Counted from the first letter of the stretch, positions 1 to 12,107 are shown. The stretch is DNA of 64,000 nucleotides from Haemonchus contortus (GCA_000469685.2 LS997565.1:24732272-24796271), one strand, 5' to 3'. Program-made: numbers and translations. Notes: generated from the letters alone by a model not told the origin.

Positions 1-205
1 TGCTTCCGGGCGTACTGTAAGGGTGATTGAAAGAACAGTTAAAGTGCAACTTCATTAATCCGCCACCGCAACAACTTTTTTTATACATAGCTAATGACAA
101 ACTTATCGTAATATATCACACATAGAAAGGAATTACTCATTATACTGAATCGAGTAGCAAAGATGAATGGGCCTACCAAGGACTAGAATTCTCGGTGGCT
201 CATCC

Positions 206-1141
206 TCATCGCTCAAGAAAGGCAATAGTAGCTGGAATCGTTGAGAGGAAGGTGAGACTCCCATTACGGAAGCGGAGCATCAGCGAACACGCGTCGTAGT
301 GATTTAGCGTGAAGGCGTCACGAAGCACCGCCCATAATGAGGAGGCGTGGCAATGGACTGTGAGGAAGCCGAGCCCAATTAAGCACATTTGAAAGCAAAT
401 AAGTGAAAAATCGGCGAAACCGCATCCCATGCCACTGTCTGTCTGGGCGCTACCCAGACATTTAGCTGAAATAAAATCATTTAGTGCAAAAAAAAAACGA
501 GACAACGAAGTTTTAAGAAGCAGAGACTATCAATAAAACGAAATAAAATATCGTGCCCGTCAAGGCCGAACAAGTAGAAAAAGATCCTCACCTGCCTCAT
601 CCTCCCCCTGCCATTGGCGGACACGACATACCGCTTGAACGAGGTAAACCACCTATGTTGCGACGGAATCCTCCTAAAAATGTGTTTATCAAAACGACCG
701 TTTCATTAGCTATTGGTCTCATCAAGTATTATCTCGATCCTTTCGAAAAGGCTTGATTATGTGTTATAATAATAAGAGTTTCACGATGTGGAGAATAAAA
801 ATGGGAGGGTTCAAAGAAACTGTATGTAGTCAGCTCATAGACACACATACAATCGTATTTAACCCGGGCCTTTAAAAGCGCTCGCCTCTGAGTTCCGTCC
901 ACTTAGAAAGGCAACCTCTTTTACTTACCAATCCCATATGTGTTTCAATCTTACCTTTGTCATAGTTATGTAGTCTAGGCCACTGCGACAGCACATAAAT
1001 AGTCCTGACATGACCGTGTTCAACGATTAGAGAATCCTCTCTTTCTGTTTCAGCATTTTGTGGGTTTCCGTATTTATCCTTTTTCGAAGAATATGCCACA
1101 AAGGAAGGGAGATGAATGTTTTGCCTCTCTGTCTGGAGCAT
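206..1141 (-). CDS. candidate orphan exon pair, unknown product
   Basis: Two stretches on the minus strand look like spliced exons but I do not recognise the protein. The first (about 940-1134) follows a possible acceptor TGCTCCAG and ends in a good donor, TTG followed by GTAAGT; it reads through RQNIHLPSF and later EHGHVRTIYVLSQW. The second begins after a strong TTTTATTTCAG acceptor near 467. If the first exon ends in phase 0, the second reads LNVWVAPRQTV and stops after about 28 codons. The alternative phase stays open to 206 for about 84 codons, with KCLGSAQTDS near its start. No start codon or complete gene could be assigned. This may be the tail of a gene that lies mostly outside the window, or chance open frames. 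Confidence 0.25.
553..756 (+). CDS. possible small terminal exon, unknown product
   Basis: An open frame of 67 codons with no ATG at its start. It is rich in proline at the front (HLPHPPPAIGG), followed by a basic stretch and a hydrophobic segment, and ends LDPFEKA then TGA. An AATAAA signal follows at about 793. A TAA stop lies just upstream in frame, and no convincing splice acceptor sits between that stop and the frame. It could be the last exon of a small membrane protein, a retrocopy fragment, or chance. I do not recognise the family. Confidence 0.25.
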   Translation: MPVKAEQVEKDPHLPHPPPAIGGHDIPLERGKPPMLRRNPPKNVFIKTTVSLAIGLIKYYLDPFEKA

Positions 1142-3042
1142 TTTAAATTTAAATTTTAATGGTAAAAGTTAAAATAGGCATGACTTCACTGACTGTCTGG
1201 AGCACTTTGAACTAATAAATTACATTTCTTTCAGCGACATGACTTCGATGACTCCACCTCAGTCATATCATTTCCACTCTGTCCAATAACTCAGTTTTAT
1301 GAGACCCGATTGGTAGCTATATTTCACGATTACGTTCCGCATTGGGCAGGAATGCTTAATCGTGCTCGATTGAAGGCAAGTCTTCCTTCTCAGATACAAC
1401 TCCATCCCCTCCCCCATTCCCTCCTCTTTTTTAACGACTGGTTACGTTAGCCACAAACACAACAATGCTCACTGAAACATCTCGGACCAGAAGTGTGCAC
1501 ATTAGTCGCAGCCTTACGTCTCATATGATCTGCTATCATCCCTAAAGCGATCCGATATATGGAGGTTTTATGTAGAGGTGATCACTTTTTTTGAGTACAC
1601 TTTCAAGCTCGGCAACATAGGCACGGTTTTTTGATCGTTCACTCTCTTCCTCGAAAAAGGCTTCTGATACTGAGATGAAAAGCCGGACTACGGGTATTAC
1701 AAGCGAGATTTTGACAATAAGAGTTTTGGTTATGAGTTGGAATGCACAACCACAACCACGATAGCTTCAAGGCGACCCGGCCGCTGCGCCAAGGGGCAAC
1801 TATCTGTCAGCTTTCGCCATTAAATGCCACATTTCGTCTCTGGTGAAAGGAGTATCACAGGGGAGCAGTGTCTCGAACAACTGCAACCTATTGGCAAGGG
1901 GAGGGCACCAGGTAGGAGAAACTTTAAAGATGTACATCGCCCCATGTGTATTTGAACGCTGACAGCAATGTGTGAAACTACTCTACGAACACGGTTGTAA
2001 AAGCGTATCCCTCCCTATAATCAACGATTGCGGCGAGCTGATAAAAAATTGAAGCTTGCCTTATCGACTAGGTAACCACTCTTGAACATATGCAGCGAAG
2101 GCTCAGAAAGAGTGCCGGTGGAATAATTGAAGTGTTAAGAAGGTTCGCATCGCTGATGTATCTACTCTTTTTTTTATGAAATAGTACTTAGCGCTTGCAT
2201 TTATAGGTCATACTGACCATATGCAGCCCTCACCCCTGAGAAACGCCGAGTCCGTCCTGGCCTTTTTTTGAACTCCAGAATTATTCTCCACCACCCCTGC
2301 GAGATGGTTTTGTAAAATCTTGAGCATCTCCTTGACCTTCCGAGATAATTTATGGGAAATACTGCAGAACGCAAATTTCTTTAACAAGATCTTATCAGAG
2401 AGACTCTCCAACACCTTGCTTACAGAATCGCTTCCCAGATTCAAAATACACTTTCAGATCGACACGCAACAGAAGAGAGAAACCATGTTGAATACCATCA
2501 TGATCGTCATTCTGAATGATTGCTCTGACCTACCAGCCTTCTCTTATGAGTAAAAAAAATCGCCTTTGAGGCTGTTTTTTGCCTCAGAGAAAATCTACGA
2601 CACCCTTCCTTATCCTCAGTTGTAGCAATTTCTAAGAGAAGCATCTACAGTTTTCCGAAAACACGACAAAAAGTATATCAATTACTCAAACACACCAACA
2701 TGCGCCAGGTAATTTACCTGCCCCAAACAGTGACTGCTGTATAGTAGAATATCTCTAGTGTTTTGACATGAAAAAAGTTCATTGTACTTGGCGCTCATGC
2801 TATTCGCCGTGATTAAATATTTACAAGCTAAGCCGTGGGAGTACACAGCTATAAGTCAGAAGCAGTTGACAGCAAAGTTGCCGCGTCCGTTGAAGGAATA
2901 ACTCTTCGAGGACTGAGCCCTTTCCGAAAAAGGAGGAATTGAGTCCTCGAAAAGTGGTCCCTGTTAAGACCATGAGGAGCAGGTCAACAGCTGATAATCA
3001 TAAGTGAGAGCGTCATCACATCTTTAGCAGCACTACTCTATT
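1142..3042. other. no recognised gene
   Basis: About 1.9 kb of AT-rich sequence with many stops in all frames. Open frames at 2208-2553 overlap on both strands and have no splice signals or protein similarity I can name. I see no structured repeat here. Confidence 0.6.
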
Positions 3043-3571
3043 TACAGTAGCGCTCAAAAGTCTTCGGTGAAATGCTTTGACGCTTTTTCGTTCATAACTT
3101 TTTTCTTAGTAGACCGAATGACACGAAATTTGGATATGTCTAACTAGAGCATATTTCACCCTACCCAACCCTATTTCACTGCAAAGCTGCAATATCCACA
3201 GGTGGAGTAAGGTGTTTTTGCGGTAGCACATTTTGCTAAAACTAAAGTTGTTGACGTCTGCACTTATTCGCACCTTGTGTGCGTTTTTCTCATCTATTGC
3301 GATCGGCATTACCATTCATACACTTTTGACATGACAAAAAGGAAGGAGATTTTAGAAGGTCCATCATCTGTATTTTCAGTCGATTTTAAGTTCATGTTCT
3401 TTTGAGTATCTGAAACATGATCAGATTGGAGGGTAATACGGGTAAACATTCACTATACACCCACGCTCCAAATATCGAAATTTTGCATGATTAGATCCAG
3501 TAGGAAAGGAGTTACAACTGAAAAGTACGGCTGAAGAACCATTTCACCGAAGACTTTTGAGCGCTACTGTA
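3043..3571. mobile_element. Tc1-type MITE, copy 1
   Basis: The element spans 3045-3569 (525 bp) and is bounded by inverted termini that start CAGTAGCGCTCAAAAG and continue with TCTTCGGTGAAATG. A TA dinucleotide flanks each end (3043-3044 and 3570-3571), as expected for Tc1/mariner target duplication. A second copy lies at 14010-14535 in the opposite orientation with the same internal sequence. No transposase is encoded, so it would depend on an enzyme made elsewhere. Open frames inside it are not genes. Confidence 0.8.
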
Positions 3572-3841
3572 TGCCAAAACTTCCTAATTTCGAGCCCTGG
3601 GTCAAATTGGCGGTGGTTGAGTGGTTTCAGGTACTCCCCTCGAAAATTTTGTAATCAGAAATGTTGCGTCTGATCTGGAAAGAGGAACGGCGAGCAAGCA
3701 TTCCCAGCAGTTGTATTGTCAAAGACCAGTTGATCAGCACCCTGAGTGATTTACAACACGAGGCTGATTCCGAGCTCCATGATACCACTCCTTCCCTGAT
3801 CTGAACCAGTGAAGTAGGTCAAGAAGTAAATGAAGTCTCAC

Positions 3842-4828
3842 CGTTTCTTCCAGGACCTCCAGGTCCTCCGCTACCAGGCCATCGACCACCTCCACCTCCA
3901 TTCGATCTTCGAAGATGATCTCTGCTCGCTTTATCATCTGCTCCACTGCCTAGCCCGAATAAGGACTTGAAGCTGCAAAAATAAAGATTTTTACTAAGGA
4001 GAGGCGAAAGAGATGTTCATTCGTAAGAACTTTTGCGTAAATTTTGGCAAGAACTGTACTCACACCACTGTCATCGATGGCTGCCATAGGTCAAAAATAC
4101 TGAGCAAAGATAAAAGATGTTCAGGTGCTGATCATTTCCGTTCTGCGATGCTCTCAGGAATTCTACTTCTGCTTAAAAGCGTAGCAGCGCTTGAATGCAT
4201 ATTTGGCCTAATTGAAGACACGAAGACTTTATACAATGCACAAATTAGCGTTTTTATTCCTCCTGAACTTGATCCCAGTCAAAGATAGTGAAGGGCTCTG
4301 GAGCCTGGAGAGTTACCGATTCAGGATTGGACTAACGCATCATCAAACATCTCTAGTGGCTGTGCCGCTTGGGACTACTAACCCCTTAGTCTAATCCTTC
4401 GCACAAATAAAAACAATAGTTATAAATTATTTCTTCAAAATTAATATGTTTTTACACCAATATCTGCACGAACAAAGAATTATAGCAGAAAAACTTACAA
4501 GAGTATAATAAACGAGAAGAATGATAGAATGTACGAAAAGATGGAACTCCGATTCTCGCACACATTTCCACCTAAAGAGAAAAGGAGGTTAGTTTGTGAG
4601 TTAAGACACATTTCCGCAGAAATGCATGAATAATAAACAGATCGGACAGATCCCTTCTCATACATTTGAGGTTTTTCTGTAAACAAACTCAATGCTTGAA
4701 GTAAACTCTGATTGAGTCTCATTAATCATTAAACCCCGCTAGCCCGTCTACAACAACAAAGAACGTTTTTGATCAATGTAAGGCAGGTAGTTCGTAGTTC
4801 GCCCTCCTCACGCACCTTCGCCCAGCAT
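3842..4828 (-). CDS. selenoprotein K-like small membrane protein (partial model)
   Basis: Two exons join cleanly. Exon 4499-4571 follows a CTTTAG acceptor, ends at GTAAGT, and encodes a short amphipathic front (GNVCENRSS) then a membrane segment (FSYILSFFSFIIL). Exon 3842-3972 follows TTTTTGCAG and encodes FFKSLFGLGSG, a charged stretch, then a glycine/proline/arginine-rich tail (RRSNGGGGGRWPG); its donor is G then GTGAG. One membrane segment near the start followed by a basic Gly/Pro tail is the SelK/SelG layout; that family acts at the ER membrane in palmitoylation and ER-associated degradation. A possible first exon is 4816-4828 (ATG CTG GGC GAA G, donor GTGCGT), which keeps phase. The last exon is unresolved: an acceptor ending 3807 is too close for comfort, and another (TCACTCAG) leads directly into TGC TGA. 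Confidence 0.55.
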
Positions 4829-5536
4829 GTAAGACTACCTCACTTCGATAGCCTCTAACGACTTGTTTCTGAATTCTAGAACATTTTCTAAGAGAGCTAA
4901 GGACTTTCGTAAGCAGTATTCTAAATTCGAAAGCTAGCTAAGAATTGATCGTAGGCGGAGCGTGCCATCGAATGGAAAGTGCTGCCTACTGAATTTCAAA
5001 TAGTTTAGATATGCCAAGTATAATAAACATATTGTTCGTTTCATCATTTACGCTACGTTTCGTCTACTTCAAGTATGCTCTGCTCACCGCGGGTGGGTTT
5101 CTTTTGTCTCGCTCCTCGCTTTTGCTCTATTTTTTTTTTAATCTCTTCACTTTCTTGAATTAAATCAGAAAGTTTTGCAACTAGCATCGCCCTTTCCGCT
5201 GTAGCCCCTCATGGGTTAGAAATTTTGGCTTAGGTCAAGCTCATGCCGAACTTGACCCGACCTTTCCAAGTGCTTTCTCAGGGGATATCGAATTTTAGGA
5301 CAAACTTTCCAAATATATTTCACGAATAATATATCCAACGGAATACAGGTAGACACGAAGCATACGCTTTCGTAACTTTGTTTACAGATCGTATCGTCTA
5401 TTCATTAAGGCTTTCTCTTATATTTTGTGACACATGAGGCATAAAATTTTCACAATTACACTGAAACAATTTGAGTTCTGAACAACCTTCTCAAAATATG
5501 AGAATTTCAACTGCTTTAGTGAGAAGTAACCTAGGC
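4829..5536. other. no recognised gene
   Basis: Unique-looking AT-rich sequence upstream of the selenoprotein K-like gene. It could hold that gene's promoter, but no specific motif is clear. Confidence 0.5.
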
Positions 5537-5687
5537 AGGAAAAGGCATGCGACCTGGCTATTACGATACTAAGGCATGCATTGTAACAGAGGCAAGAAGA
5601 ACGTTGTTATGGGCGAAGCTGTTGGGAAAAGCATCTGTTACAATGCATGCCTTAGTATCGTAATAGCCAGGTCGCATGCCTTTTCCT
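5537..5687. repeat. perfect 54-bp inverted repeat
   Basis: The arms 5537-5590 and 5634-5687 are exact reverse complements with a 43-base spacer between them. The arm begins AGGAAAAGGCATGCG. I found no target duplication and no other copy in the window. Perfect identity suggests it formed recently or is kept uniform. Confidence 0.9.
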
Positions 5688-5689
5688 CA

Positions 5690-7155
5690 ACAATCTGCAA
5701 AAATACTTGTCAGGAAACGGCAAAATTCACGAACTACGCGAACAGAAAAATTAGTATGACAGTCTGATAGTCAGTCAAAAAGGATCTACTTCACTGGAGA
5801 TTATCTCTCACTGGAGATTGGTGACGAGGCTACATGGCGCGACCCCAGGTGACAGAAGGAGAGTGAACCGCAGGGGGCTTAGTTGTTGTAGATGGCCCCG
5901 GAGGGATCGTGCTTATGCATAGAAGCAGGTGGGGTGAGTATGAACTCTTTGTTGCTGCTGTGCTGAGACGATTTGTATCTCCCTTCTTTTCCCAAGTGTA
6001 TCTGCATACGAGTTAGGAGAGTTTGCAGACGCAGTTCGTAAGCTACGCATGGGCTCCGGCCCAAGTTTTCGTTCGAGGAACTGAGAAGTTAGCCGGGAGG
6101 CGACTCGGGGCCACCTACAACTACTAAGCATCCTGCCTACTTGTAGATAGCCTGATTAGGTACTTGAAGTCTACCCACCCACTATATCAGATAGCCTACA
6201 TACGCAGGGCGGTGGCTATTCAATGAGTGGATATCGGCTACGTCAGAGCCTGTCAAGCAACTCGTGGTTCCCCTCAGTAATAGTATTATGAATGGGTTTC
6301 TTTTTTGTGAACCTGAGAAAGCCCCCAAAACGGCAGCATTGGGAGAAGCTTAGGAGAAGCTACTGAAATCTCAGATTTAGAACAGACTCCCAAAAAGGGA
6401 CTGGGATGTCAAACTGTACTTACAATGCATGAATACTTGCATTTGTTATTGCTATCTGCTTCTAACCATATCATCAGGGATTTGGAAGCAAAATTAATCC
6501 TTCGTGTCTGGACGAATTTTTATGACATTTCGTTGGGTCTGCATCCCACAAGCCACGAAGGCTTAGAGATGTGTGGAGCAGTTCCCTTAACAGAGCTTAT
6601 TACGAACCCTTCTTCGAGGTAAAGTTTCACTAAAATGTCATAGAAGAAGTGACGTGTCATTCCCAAAGTAGCACGTACTTTTGTGGATGACTTATCACTT
6701 TTTCTGTGGTATTTCACTGGACTTTTACCTTAAAGAACAGGCGCGTAAGATATCGTGTTGCTCTTAGGACCGTGTGATATAGAGTGGATATTGTTTTACG
6801 ACCCTAAGCCTAAGCCTACAGCAACGGCCCCACGAAAAGCGGTCCCACATGCCAGACACACTCAAAAGGCGCGATCGCCAATGGTCAACGCATCGTCGGT
6901 GATTTCGACGCCAAGATCAGCTCCAGAGAAACGGCTGAACATTTCACACCGGGACTCACGGAATCGCATGGAGTGAACAGGGTAAAGACTGCCCGGGCTA
7001 ATTATGCCGTACCACACTATCCATAGTGACTCGCACCCCAGGAGCCTTCTCATTTGCTATAGCATGGGAGTCACCTAATGGAGAGTTCCATAATGAAATA
7101 GACTGCATGATCTTCATGTTCGCCTTTCTTGAAACTTGGGCATTTTTACTGTTAT
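5690..7155. other. no recognised gene
   Basis: No supportable coding exon. Several 60-70 codon frames exist, but none has splice signals or family features. Confidence 0.5.
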
Positions 7156-7156
7156 T

Positions 7157-7703
7157 AATTAGTGCTTCTATGCCGACCAGGTTTATAATGGTGGAATCTT
7201 TATTCGCCTGACGTTCGACTAACTCGTCGTTATCGAAGGCCTGAAAGCGTATCGCAACTTTGGAGTGTTACCTATCACGCTTGAGGTAGACCAGCTCTTA
7301 ACTAGTGGCTGATGAATATACAACTAATAAGAAACTCGGCCAATTCACTCACGTCAATTCAACCAATACCGAACAGTTGCTCAATTTTCGCGACGATAGA
7401 GCAATTGAGCAATGAATAAATATGTCGTGGTTGACTGGGCTGTCTCAATTGCTCTATCGTCGCGGAAATTGAGCAACTGTTCGGTATTGGTGGAATTGAC
7501 GTGGGTGATTTGTCGGAGTTTCTTATTAATTGTAAGTTCATCAGCCTGAGTTGCAACTAGTTAAGAGCTGGTCTACGTCAAGCGTGATGGGTAACACTCT
7601 AAAGTTGCGATACGCTTTCAGGCCTTCGATAACGACGAGTTAGTCGAAACGTCAGGCGAATAAAGGCTCCACCATTGAAAAACTGGTCAGCACAGAAGCA
7701 CTA
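7157..7703. mobile_element. long foldback element
   Basis: Nearly the whole 547 bp is one imperfect palindrome centred near 7430. The left half reads TTCGACTAACTCGTCGTTAT and the right half carries its reverse complement at about 7627-7660. An inner pair (GAACAGTTGCTCAATTTTCG and complement) extends the arms almost to the centre. No transposase is present. This is typical of a foldback MITE. Confidence 0.75.
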
Positions 7704-9359
7704 ACTAACAAAGACTGCATGATCTTCAATCGAAAGCTTTGCGTGAACGACGTCGCTGTCTATCGAAGTTCTACATGGGGTCGCGCCGCCGTCTTCTTCG
7801 CGCTAGATTCTCTTTTTACGTGTAGAGAGAGCTGCTGAATATTGGGAGCGGAGTTCCAAGAAAGCTACGAATTGGAATCGCTTTGCTTCTCATGCGAGTC
7901 ACTGGGAAGATCCGTTATCGACAACATGATGAGGAATATTGGCGGCTCGCCGAACATCTTCGCAATACTGCTAGACAGCAGTGAGCGTACAGGTTGCCAA
8001 GAGACGTCTCCTTTGAGACTCTTGAATTGATACGCTAGCGTGTAATCGCACGAGCTCGGCGTGACGTTCGAAATTGCAAAGCCATACTGAGAAGCGATAA
8101 AGGAAGATCTGATAGATAGAGAGCAGCACGTATGCCAGGAAGAGAACATTTGCAAAGCCCGCCGAAGCTTCGAGAAATACCAAGATGCCTCCCTTCGTTG
8201 TCCTTACGAAACAGTTACTGCATCTTAAAGGGCAATGGAGAAGATCATCCATGCCATTCACTCGGATCGCTACGACAGCCACTGCGTAACTGCGTACATA
8301 CCACCTTAGGCGAGACGAAGTGTCGCTCCTTATGTTCTCGCTTCCGAAATTCGGCTGGCCATCACGTCGATGAAGGGTAGTACGACGCCCGCTTCCGAAA
8401 AACTAAACCAGAACTCCTGGAGAGCCTTTTATCATTGGTCGCCAAAACTTTTGCCCGTCCCCTCAAGCGAAATCTGTCGAAATGCAGAGTGGCCTCGTGG
8501 AACACTAGCAGGAGTATGTTGCTGTGTTAAAAGGAAATCCAGACGACATCAGTGATTTAGGGAAAACAGGACGTGGAAGTCTTCCGGTTTCGCCTCTGGT
8601 GCCTCCAAGCAATGTTCGGGAAGGTATTTATTCTGTACAATTTTTTGATTTATTTATTTGATTGGTACTGCTTGAAATTTTCATTTGAAGAGATTCGATG
8701 GCTACGCCAGATCCGACGTAATGAACTCCCAAAGGAAATTGATTCAACAGTTCGTAAAGCTCACTTACTAGAATCTATGTAGACCATTGCGTCATCAGTC
8801 AAGAGTAGCCGATTCGCCTGAAACTAAAGAGTAAAAAACATCAGATGGTCCACACCACATGTTTTAGAAATACGAGCAGAGAGTAGCAAGCGACTCTACG
8901 AGACAAAATGCGGAATAAGACCGCCCAAGGGTTTTGTTATTCAAGTTGATCTTGAATGTTGACGCCAAATAAACTTATTGATGAAGAGCTGCGCATTGAC
9001 TCTGATTCGACCACTTTTAAGCGATGACATTCCATTTTGAAAAATACAATAACATGAAAATACGAATCGGACTATGACAAATATGGGAGCTAACATATAA
9101 TAAAGAGAATCTATTACATCGAATTAGATAACAGGAAGGGCAACGAAGAGACAATACCAGCAGAATCAGATCGCTTTCACAAGGTTTTTAGTATTCCAAC
9201 TGTCACCACTCAGATTGTTCTCACCTTTTACCGCTCCCGAAGGTTTTGTTTCGGCAAAAAGCTACGAATATTCAATACCCACCAAAACTGCTTAAGAAAA
9301 GGAAAGCTGCGGTCACATTGTGAGCGTTTTGCCCGTAATGAGCAGAATCCTGCTGAACT
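7704..9359. other. no recognised gene
   Basis: Overlapping open frames on both strands between 7842 and 8555 look like decayed transposon or chance frames. None carries a motif I can name. Confidence 0.5.
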
Positions 9360-9363
9360 CATG

Positions 9364-9924
9364 TGTCAGGGCGGGACAGAGAGAACCGTACCGGTGGGGA
9401 CCCGCCAAAGAGGAAATGCCCGTAAGACCAAATACCGAGGAGTCGAGGGTGGTCAAGAATACTGTAGGTGATCAGTAGTGATCAGGAGTAGGAGGCTAGA
9501 AGCAGTAAACATGCCTGGGTAAAGAAAAGGCGCGGGAAAGGCCGTATAAAGGGGGAACCTTGTGAGGGAAAGGTCGTCTTTTGTTTTTCCTCCTGCGCCC
9601 GCCGCCAGTACCCCCACGGAGTTTTGGCTCCGTGCCCTTGGATTCCAGTGACTGCCCTTAGGTGAACCTTTGTGGTTCGCGAGGGGGACTTCAGGAAGGC
9701 CTTAGTGGCCGATTTCTCTTTCGTGGGACCCCCTGCATTCTCTCTGCCCTGACCCTCGGGGGACTTTTGGGTTGTATTGTATTCTTGATTTCGGTTTTTC
9801 GCATTAGTATTGCATTTGTGTACGGAGTTTTTGTCCTTTTGTTAATAAACTATTCTTTTCTCGTGTTGTAGCACACTCAGAGCAAATCACCCGCTCAGTG
9901 TAGTCCCTGGTAGGGACCCTTACA
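9364..9924 (+). mobile_element. solo LTR with target duplication
   Basis: A 561-bp block begins TGTCAGGGCGGGAC and ends GGGACCCTTACA, the usual TG...CA borders of a long terminal repeat. It is flanked by a 4-base direct repeat, CATG, at 9360-9363 and 9925-9928. Inside are a TATAAA box at 9545-9550 and an AATAAA polyadenylation signal at 9844-9849, in the order expected for U3-R-U5. No retroelement body adjoins it, so it is the scar of recombination between two LTRs. Open frames inside it are not genes. Confidence 0.8.
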
Positions 9925-9987
9925 CATGTTTGTTTGACTAACTTCGTCCATTCCCCTCTCCTTTGATTTCAATCCTGTCACATATCA

Positions 9988-10990
9988 TCAGCATCCTCCT
10001 ACTGCCGCAGTATCCCAATCAACTTGGAAAGCCATCCTCTAAACTGTGGAGCCTAACCCATGGCACGGACCTGCGAATCCCATGCTGCTGCCTGTACCTC
10101 TATCAAGCTTGTATGATCTAGGTCCAAATTTATAATTTTCAACCCTGTGCTCCGACCGAATTTGGCCACTCTAGGTCCACTGTCCTTCCTTTCTATCAAA
10201 ATACGCCGACAGACAAACAAACACAAACACACACGATACATGTATACCGACCCACACACGTCTATCATTCCCTCTTCTCGAAAAAATGAGTAGTGAGTAG
10301 CCACCTCATACTGAGTAGCACAAATCGAAACTGGTCAAAATCGGTTGCCATTATCGACCGCTGAGGAGTTAGAAAACTGTAAGACCAAAGGGTAAGAAAG
10401 AGGTGTATTAATCGGTCGGTAACACCACAGGCAGATATAGGAAAATGTAGAAGGGAGAAAAGCTGTCAATTAATGGTGCAAAATCTGAAAAGCTTTTAGT
10501 CAGTGTTGCAGGCCTCAGATTCCACGCTCCCGCGGAAGTCCAGTCCTGCCATCTATATCCCTTCTAGTTTTGAACGTTCCGTTTTAAGGATCACGACCCT
10601 CTCCCAATGGAAGGAGTCTGCACCGATACCTGCTACTGCTGTTCTACACTGCCGCCTGTATCCCTTCCATTTTTGAACGCTCGGAACAGGAATGATTTAT
10701 TTCCGTTGCTGCACAGAAAGCAAGATCTGAGCTAGGCTCCACACACGGAGGGTTAGGCATACATTTTTTTTCATACATTTTTTTTCACTAGGGCACGCCC
10801 CGCCCACTATGTGTGGAGTCGAGCTTATATGACGTGTTCGCAAGAAACTCCGCCCATTTCCCACTCAATTCAACCTGGCTAATCTGTTCCAATTCAATTT
10901 GAGGAAGGCGTCATGTAAGATGGGGACAAAGAGACAAACGACCAACAGACCACTAGACATAAGGACATTTGAGGTTTGTAAATAGTGAGA
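9988..10990 (-). mobile_element. Helitron-like minisatellite element, degenerate copy
   Basis: Read on the minus strand, the block starts at 10990 with TCTCACTATTTACAAACC. A CAGACA/GACAAA-rich stretch follows, and then diverged GGGCGG-box monomers (for example CCGCCCACT near 10810). The subterminal part, containing CCAATTCAATTTGAGG, matches 36230-36416 in another copy. A second purine-rich microsatellite lies at 10196-10260, so this may be two nested copies. It abuts and interrupts the Penelope-like fragment at 10991. Confidence 0.55.
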
Positions 10991-12107
10991 ATATTGCCTG
11001 GAAAGCACAAGTACGGGTCTGAGTCCCGTACAAGACGTTCCATTGCTGCTTGCATTCCAGTGCTGCTTCGATGAGATCCTTAACTTCGCTGCGGGAAAAT
11101 CCCATCATCGTGTATGGTCTTTGTTATCCTCGGTGAGAGATAAGAGCTTGCACTGCTCCCGCGTTATTCACGTTCGTGTATAAGGATACTACGTCAAAGC
11201 CCCGTAGAAGATACCCGTCGCTACTGGACATTGGTGAAGCGCCAAAAAGAATTCTTCAACAATCACAATGTGTGCTCCCACGTAACGCAAAAGTGGCGAG
11301 CGCAAACGAACTAAGAGCCAACTTAATCCGTCTGCCGGCCCACCACAAGACGCGATAACCGGTCTCGTCTTGATTTCAGTCAATGGGAGGGTCATTGTGT
11401 CCGTTCTCGCCGGAATTTTGTGCGTCTTCACCAGGTTGTGGAGCGTGGGCACTGTTGGGACCGTATCGTAGAGTCGTCTCGCCATTTCAGGACTTATTCG
11501 TTTCTTCACAATCGAAATCACGTTCTTCACCCTCTTGCACACTGACTCAAACGCGGACAAAAGGCTTTCTTCGTACAGGGCGTCGTCTGAGAGCACTTTG
11601 TTGGTGATAGCCTTGTCCATCGTTTGTGGCATCACTACGAAGGAGCCGCACTTGTCTCCAACGGTGTACCTCAATACCTCCTTCGCTTGCAGCAGTTTTT
11701 TCACCCCTCCGCGTTCAGCTGGGGTCAGATTACTGCGATAAGGCTCACTCATCGCGGTTCGATAAACTCGTCGAATTCCGTGCTCGAGGTTCGCAATTTT
11801 AAGAGTCCATTTCACGTGAAGATGGTGGTATTCTTATATACTTTCCTTTTAATGGCATCAGTGACATTAAAGTCGCCTGCTGGTCAAGTACGGTGGGTCC
11901 ACGATGTGTTCTCCAGCGTAACTGATAGGCGAATTGATGTACTCCACAAAGCGCAGCGTCAACTACTTGGTTGTTGATCCTCGGTGTTATCGCAAATGAT
12001 GGTCCTATTAGGTTGGAAGGAAAGTACTGCGACAAAAAATTTGAAGCGTCAGCAATTTGTATCAACAGTGTGAACACGGTAGCAAGAGTGATAAACTTGT
12101 AGGACAT
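10991..12107 (-). pseudogene. Penelope-like reverse transcriptase fragment
   Basis: The longest frame, 11189-11815 (208 codons), has features of the reverse transcriptase of Penelope-like retroelements: LHNLVKTHK followed by EIKTRPVIASCGGP and then LVRLRSPLLRYVG. After a frameshift near 11220 the next frame gives GFDVVSLYTNV, which matches polymerase motif A with its catalytic aspartate, and then meets an in-frame TAA. The upstream part, 11799-12107, is in another frame. The element is therefore dead. Its 3' side is cut at 10991 by the terminus of a different repeat. Confidence 0.7.

Noticed and set aside
4212..4394. Small secreted peptide (MHKLAFLFLLNLIP) with AATAAA behind it
   Set aside because: Only a hydrophobic start supports it; there is no acceptor or conserved pattern, and the rest of the frame looks random.
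7359..7556. Open frame with repeated EQL
   Set aside because: It lies inside the foldback element, and its repeats come from the palindrome.
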